A DNA stretch of 38,459 bases from Desertifilum tharense IPPAS B-1220 (GTDB lineage Bacteria; Cyanobacteriota; Cyanobacteriia; Cyanobacteriales; Desertifilaceae), in NCBI RefSeq assembly GCF_001746915.1, contig NZ_MJGC01000079.1:1-38459 (forward strand). The letters are read 5' to 3'. The translations under genes and the position numbers were made by a program. The notes beneath the pieces were generated by a model that saw only the letters and a list, made by a program, of their open reading frames with translations, was not told the DNA's origin and ran no database searches. Position 1 is the stretch's first letter. Each line of letters begins with the position of its first letter. This document shows positions 33,954 to 38,459 of the stretch, piece by piece.

Positions 33954-35639
33954 TCAACGCCATCCCAAAAAGCGCAGCAGGGGAACGCAGATATAGTAGC
34001 TGATGCCAAGCCAGAGAGCATACAGGATGGCGAAACTACTAAAGAAGAGGATGCTTAAACCCAAAGCGGTTCCTGTGGGGCTGGTGGCGAAGGTTTGAGC
34101 GATCGCCATTAGCTCTGGTCGGAGGTTGGCAAAAACGGCCTGTAAGATGGAGAAAATCGCCAGTAGCGTGCTGCTAGTCCCCATTCCTGAAATTAAGGCA
34201 TGAATCAGGTGATGGCTGGGTAAGCCCAGCGAAAGGGCAATGAAAGCAGGTGCGATCGCGCTCCAAATCAGTATCCCTTGAATGGTGCCAATTGCCAGAG
34301 ACAGAGGAAAAATCAAGCCGCCAAAGCCAAAAGCGATCGCGCCCGCAATTCCAGAAAATAATAACCGCCGCTTTTGGGAAAATCCCCCACCCAAACTAAT
34401 GCCCCAAGCCGTACCGATCCCGGCGATCGCAAACAATAACGTTAACTGAGGTACAACAGCTACCCCCGCACTCCCTAGTAACCCTGGGAACTGCGCCCCC
34501 ACCCACTGGGCAAACACCGATCCTAAAGGCGTACCGTAGGCGATCGCAAATCCCGCTAACGTCCCCAAAGTGGCCCCCAACCCTCCCAAAACCATTTCCC
34601 ACACCGTAGTCAGACAGGCGGCTAGGGTGCCCCAGGTGAGGTGAAACGCCAAATTGAGCGATCGCGTCGCCAGTTTCAGGAGTTGGCGGGGAAGAGACTG
34701 GACAATATTCGGTTTGCGTTGAACGGGTGCAACCCGCAAAGCCTGTTGAATATCTGCTACAGAACTTGGGCGTTGCTGAACATCCAACTCCACCATCCGA
34801 TCCAACAAAGCCGCAAACCCTGCACTCACGGGCGCGCAATGTCGCCAGCGCAGCCGCCCCGTAGTGGGATCTTCTAAGTCTGCTGGATATTGTCCCGTGA
34901 GTAAATGAATGATTGTGCGCCCCAAAGCATAAAAATCTGTTGCAGGGCTAACGCCTTCGCCCACGATCTGTTCGGGAGGGCTATATCCGGGAGACACCAG
35001 GCGCGTTGAACTATTCGCAGCCGATCCTGTCATGCCAATTTGTTTCGCCCCGCCAAAGTCAATGGCGACTAACTGCCCCGTACCTTGGCGCAACATTAAG
35101 TTAGAGGGTTTGAGATCGCGGTGAATAATGCCTTGGTGGTGCAGCGTTTGCAGAATATCCAAGGCTTGCTTAAACCAGTTGATGACTAAAGCTTCCGGGC
35201 AGCCTTGGGGGTAGTCATGGGTGAGAATTTCATCTAAGGTTTTCCCGGTAATCTTTTCCATCACCAAGCAGGGTAACTGGCGCATCTGGTTTCCGGTTCC
35301 GAGGACAATTTGAAAGTAACCTTGGGGTTCAACTTGGGGAATTCCCGGATGGCGCAGGCGCGATAACACCGCCGCTTCTTGTTCAAACAGTTGGATGGCT
35401 TTTGGGGCGGTTTCAATCAGAACTTTTAAGACGCGTTCGGTTTGCGTCTGTAAGTCCCAAACGGTGTAAATTTGGGCAAACCCTCCCGATCCGAGGCGAG
35501 TCAGGGGAATATAGCGATCGCTCAAACGCAACGGTGCGCCACAACTCAAGCAAAATCGATTCGCCCCTGGTTGAGGATACGGGGCAGGGCAATCTGGATT
35601 AATACAATGAATGGTATGAACAACAGGCTGGATCGCCAT
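33954..35639 (-). CDS. Membrane Ser/Thr protein kinase with zinc ribbon
   Basis: 561 residues. An N-terminal zinc ribbon has C12, C17, C30 and C33 (CxxxxC ... CLSCG). The kinase domain is complete: glycine loop GSGGFA (50-55), Lys K72, Glu E88, HRDLKPSN (D175, N180), DFGG (194-197) and APE-like SPPEQ. From about residue 330 the protein becomes hydrophobic with five or more membrane spans, some Gly-rich (GGLGATLGTLAGFAIAYG). This Hanks-type architecture with a multi-span tail is common in cyanobacteria. The substrate is unknown. It is divergent from the NACHT gene with a 123-base shared promoter region, so co-regulation is possible. Confidence 0.92.
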   Translation of the reverse strand: MAIQPVVHTIHCINPDCPAPYPQPGANRFCLSCGAPLRLSDRYIPLTRLGSGGFAQIYTVWDLQTQTERVLKVLIETAPKAIQLFEQEAAVLSRLRHPGIPQVEPQGYFQIVLGTGNQMRQLPCLVMEKITGKTLDEILTHDYPQGCPEALVINWFKQALDILQTLHHQGIIHRDLKPSNLMLRQGTGQLVAIDFGGAKQIGMTGSAANSSTRLVSPGYSPPEQIVGEGVSPATDFYALGRTIIHLLTGQYPADLEDPTTGRLRWRHCAPVSAGFAALLDRMVELDVQQRPSSVADIQQALRVAPVQRKPNIVQSLPRQLLKLATRSLNLAFHLTWGTLAACLTTVWEMVLGGLGATLGTLAGFAIAYGTPLGSVFAQWVGAQFPGLLGSAGVAVVPQLTLLFAIAGIGTAWGISLGGGFSQKRRLLFSGIAGAIAFGFGGLIFPLSLAIGTIQGILIWSAIAPAFIALSLGLPSHHLIHALISGMGTSSTLLAIFSILQAVFANLRPELMAIAQTFATSPTGTALGLSILFFSSFAILYALWLGISYYICVPLLRFLGWR

Positions 35640-35762
35640 ACAAGTACAGCCAGGGCTTTGCTCGATTTTACCAAACTCATCTTCTCACGCCCTTTCCTTT
35701 CAATGGGACTCCCCTCGGTTGCTCGTTTATCCTAGAAATTGCAATCCCAAAATAAACGATCT

Positions 35763-38459
35763 ATGGACGTGGCGCGATCGCTTGTTAAATTAACTGTTAC
35801 TAGTGGCTGTGTCTTGGGTGGCTTGGTGGTTTCATCGCTTCTCGCAGGAGAAGGAATTGTTTGGGGGACAGTCTTAGGGACTGCGTTAAGTAGTGTTGCG
35901 GCTGGGAATACGGCAACTGCGATCGACGCGTTAGTTGATGCGAGGGGGAGTGGAGCGGTTGCATTAGGCAATAAACATTTAACGGAAGCAGTGGGAAAAG
36001 CGATCGCAGCCGTCGTTACTCTAGCAGCCAAAAATCAGCAATATCATAGAGCCACTCGCAAACACTTAGAAAAAATCGCAACAAAAGCAAAAGATAATTG
36101 GGTAAGTCTGGCAGAATGGGAACTCTCCCAACAACGTTATGCTGACTTAATGGAAGGGCAACTTTCCGAAGTCATCACCCCAACTGAGGCAGGTTTAACC
36201 CCAGAAACTATCCTTACCCCTACTGACTGGCGCAGCATTTTTGTCAAACTCGATTTAATGGCCGACCCTGACGGACGCTTTGAAATACTGGAAGAGGTTA
36301 AACAAGAAGTTGTGGATCTGCTTTATACCACCTTCCCCAAAGCCTTGCAAGAAACCCTTAAGGAAGATTTTGCCAAGGATGGACAAGCCTTTGCGGGGTT
36401 AACGTTGCAGTTACTCACAGGAATGAAGGCAGAAATTGCACAACTGCGAAATGCTAATATCGGTAGCCAGAATGCAGAATTTACTCAAATTTTAGAGCGT
36501 TTTCAGCAGATAGAAACTCGCTTAAATGGTACTGAAGCACAACAAAAAGAAGTTTTTGAGCAAATATCTCAACAAATAAACTCTGAATTTTTTGAGAGGT
36601 GTCAACAATTGGGAGTATTACAGACAAATATTACCCAACTGTTAGAGAGTTTAGAAGAGTCGGTAAAAGATGTACAGGAAAAAGTCACTGATATTTACAA
36701 GAGCCTCATTCCCCAACCCTTGACAGAAGAAGAGTGGCAAGAAATATGTCGGCAAAACTTAGCTCAACAAAAGGAACTCACCACCAACCTCTTTACCAAC
36801 GCCTACGGAGTGACCCCCCAACTTGATAACATTTATATTCCCTTAGCAATCGTTGAACGCGAACCACCTAAACCTCCCTCAAGAAATCAACTGGAAGAAA
36901 AGGAAGAAGAAAAACTGATTCCCATTGCAGAAGAAGATTTTTTTAGACAGGTATTGCAACAAGGAAAAAGTCAAATTAGTAAAGGTAGAAAAATTGCGAT
37001 TATTGGCGAACCAGGTTCCGGAAAAACCACGCGGCTACAGAAAATTGCTGATTGGATTTTAGAGGAAAATTTGGGATTGCCGATTTGGATATCTTTGACA
37101 GATTTAAGCCAACCGACAATTACTCAATATATTGAAGAAATTTGGCTTAAACAAATAGGTAAAAGCCTCACGATTGACGAACTCACCCAATATAAAGAGC
37201 GGATTTGGTTATTGTTGGATGGGTTAGATGAAATGACACCGAGGGTAGAAACGTGCCATGTTACCGCACTTTTGGGGGGATGGGTGGAAGCGGCACGGGT
37301 GGTGGTAACTTGTCGGGTGAATGTTTGGGAAGCGGATAAGAATGCTTTTTCGGGGTTTGATGTGTTTCGCAATTTGGAGTTTAACCCAGACCAGGTGACA
37401 AACTATATTCGCCGTTGGTTTGCGGAGATGGGAGATGCAGCGACAGGGGAGAGTTTAGAGGCGGCGTTAGCACAGCCAGAAAATTCCCGTCTCAAGGAGT
37501 TGATTCAGAATCCTTTGCGGTTGTGGATGTTGTGTCGAATTTGGCAGACAGGAGGAGGTTTACCGGAAACGCAGGCGGGGTTATATAGGAAGTTTGTTGA
37601 TTGGATGTATCGTTGGACGGCGGATGAGAAGATTTTAGAGCAACGGGAAGCCATTGATGCAGCGTTGGCGCGGTTGGCGTTGGCGGCGATGAAACAGAAG
37701 GATAAGGTTTCGCGGTTACGGTTGCAGGAAAGTTGGGTATTAGAGGTTTTGGGAAGTCGCCCGATTTTTCAGGCGATGACGAAGTTGGGGGGGTTGTATC
37801 GAGTAGAAGGCTTTCCAGAAGCGATTTGCGTGTTTTATCATGCCACGTTTCAGGAGTATTTTGCAGCGTTGGCGGTGGATGATTGGGACGATTTCTTACC
37901 TCGAAATCATGTTGATTTTCCGGTGGAGGGGAAGGAATACCGGATTTTTGAACCGCAATGGAAGCAGGTTATTTTGTTGTGGCTGGGGCGTAGTGATGTT
38001 GTAGATGAGGAGAAAGAAAGATTTATTGATACATTAGTAAAGTTCAATGATGGATGCAGTGGATGTTATTGGATTCAATCTTTTTTTGTCGCTGTTGCAG
38101 GAGTTGCTGAATTCAAAAAATGTAGCATATCCGATCGAATTATTACAGACACAATTAAGATTGTTTTTGGTGAATTTAATGAGCAAAATCAAGTATGGCA
38201 AACTGTAAATAATTTTCTTGAACCAAAAGCTAGAATTGCTTTGAAAGAGACAAATAAAGAACTTGTGATTGAAAAAATCAAAGAAATGTTGAAAGTTTGT
38301 CGATCTGAAAAAATCATTAAAATTTTTGCAGAAAGGCAAGATTTTACAAATGATCATCTAAGCCTAAAGTTACTGGTAGAATTATCTGAAATCAATGGTA
38401 AAGTTTTAGACGGTATTAATTTTTTAGAGAATATGCTAAAGCAAAGTAACTATCCTCTT
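35763..38459 (+). CDS. NACHT-domain STAND NTPase, 3' end beyond the window
   Basis: The frame is open for 899 codons to the window end with no stop. Residues ~11-62 are hydrophobic and Gly/Ala-rich (CVLGGLVVSSLLAGEGIVWG, LSSVAAGNTATAIDAL). A helical region (~75-330) with coiled-coil character follows. The NACHT core is canonical: Walker A GEPGSGKTT (415-423), extended Walker B LLLDGLDEM (483-491), sensor-1-like VTCR (515-518), then the winged-helix signature FYHATFQEYFAA (691-702) and YRIFEPQWKQVILLWLGR. After ~residue 750 a divergent, AT-rich, helical repeat-like segment begins. STAND proteins sense a trigger and oligomerise; many bacterial NACHT proteins defend against phage. No ribosome site is clear; a TTG at 35739 is an alternative start. 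Confidence 0.9.
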   Translation, partial: MDVARSLVKLTVTSGCVLGGLVVSSLLAGEGIVWGTVLGTALSSVAAGNTATAIDALVDARGSGAVALGNKHLTEAVGKAIAAVVTLAAKNQQYHRATRKHLEKIATKAKDNWVSLAEWELSQQRYADLMEGQLSEVITPTEAGLTPETILTPTDWRSIFVKLDLMADPDGRFEILEEVKQEVVDLLYTTFPKALQETLKEDFAKDGQAFAGLTLQLLTGMKAEIAQLRNANIGSQNAEFTQILERFQQIETRLNGTEAQQKEVFEQISQQINSEFFERCQQLGVLQTNITQLLESLEESVKDVQEKVTDIYKSLIPQPLTEEEWQEICRQNLAQQKELTTNLFTNAYGVTPQLDNIYIPLAIVEREPPKPPSRNQLEEKEEEKLIPIAEEDFFRQVLQQGKSQISKGRKIAIIGEPGSGKTTRLQKIADWILEENLGLPIWISLTDLSQPTITQYIEEIWLKQIGKSLTIDELTQYKERIWLLLDGLDEMTPRVETCHVTALLGGWVEAARVVVTCRVNVWEADKNAFSGFDVFRNLEFNPDQVTNYIRRWFAEMGDAATGESLEAALAQPENSRLKELIQNPLRLWMLCRIWQTGGGLPETQAGLYRKFVDWMYRWTADEKILEQREAIDAALARLALAAMKQKDKVSRLRLQESWVLEVLGSRPIFQAMTKLGGLYRVEGFPEAICVFYHATFQEYFAALAVDDWDDFLPRNHVDFPVEGKEYRIFEPQWKQVILLWLGRSDVVDEEKERFIDTLVKFNDGCSGCYWIQSFFVAVAGVAEFKKCSISDRIITDTIKIVFGEFNEQNQVWQTVNNFLEPKARIALKETNKELVIEKIKEMLKVCRSEKIIKIFAERQDFTNDHLSLKLLVELSEINGKVLDGINFLENMLKQSNYPL

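Noticed and set aside
34396-34839. A 147-codon frame within the kinase gene
   Set aside because: It lies in another frame of the same strand and shows no recognisable motif, while the kinase frame is complete.

Overview
The window looks like part of a cyanobacterial chromosome. The palindrome GCGATCGC (HIP1, a hallmark of many cyanobacterial genomes) recurs in genes on both strands. The gene content agrees: a KaiB-fold protein, glutamate-1-semialdehyde aminomutase of the C5 haem/chlorophyll pathway, a calcium-dependent-protease-like subtilase, a PilT2-like retraction ATPase, many WD40/PD40 propellers, SLH-domain proteins, Uma2 nucleases and heptanucleotide repeats. Species cannot be fixed by eye; a filamentous or colonial form is plausible. 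No rRNA, tRNA, CRISPR array or insertion sequence was recognised.

Layout. 1-440 holds a G-rich tract, a 65-bp tandem repeat and heptamer repeats. 441-6339 carries wecB (-), a lone pilT (+), a KaiB-domain fusion (+) and an S8 protease with a P-domain (-) that overlaps it tail to tail. 6620-10634 is core metabolism: a secreted protein with an internal duplication, the bolA-grxD iron-sulfur pair, hisIE (-) and hemL (+), with clear terminators. 10691-14354 is mostly short accessory genes: a DUF416 protein, an unknown helical protein with an in-frame stop before a CxxC tail, a nucleoside hydrolase, a Uma2 nuclease and two coupled small unknowns. 14581-19295 carries a GH1 beta-glucosidase and two envelope PD40-propeller paralogues flanking a short-chain dehydrogenase. 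19348-24406 is a minus-strand block: an SLH plus GHL10 glycoside hydrolase, a large WD40 protein, a second heptamer-repeat locus and a J-domain coiled-coil protein. 24792-30731 carries a MASE1-PAS-PAS histidine kinase, a staphylococcal-nuclease-like protein, an exported WD40 protein and a small glycine-rich membrane protein. 30983-33943 is a pair of lipid-linked sugar genes: a GT39-type transferase, and a polyprenyl-phosphate sugar synthase fused to GtrA. 33954-38459 has a zinc-ribbon membrane Ser/Thr kinase divergent from a large NACHT NTPase that runs off the end of the window.

How the genes work together. The clearest functional links are BolA with the CGFS glutaredoxin, and the GT2-GtrA protein as a likely donor maker for the GT39 enzyme; a Pho-box-like direct repeat lies upstream of the latter pair. 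The best candidate for an unusual system is the right end: a STAND/NACHT protein with a glycine-rich hydrophobic N-terminus, a canonical NTPase core and a sharply AT-richer C-terminal sensor-like region. Its divergent neighbour is a membrane kinase, and a stand-alone small glycine-rich membrane protein lies about 5 kb upstream. That this is an immune or conflict module is inference.
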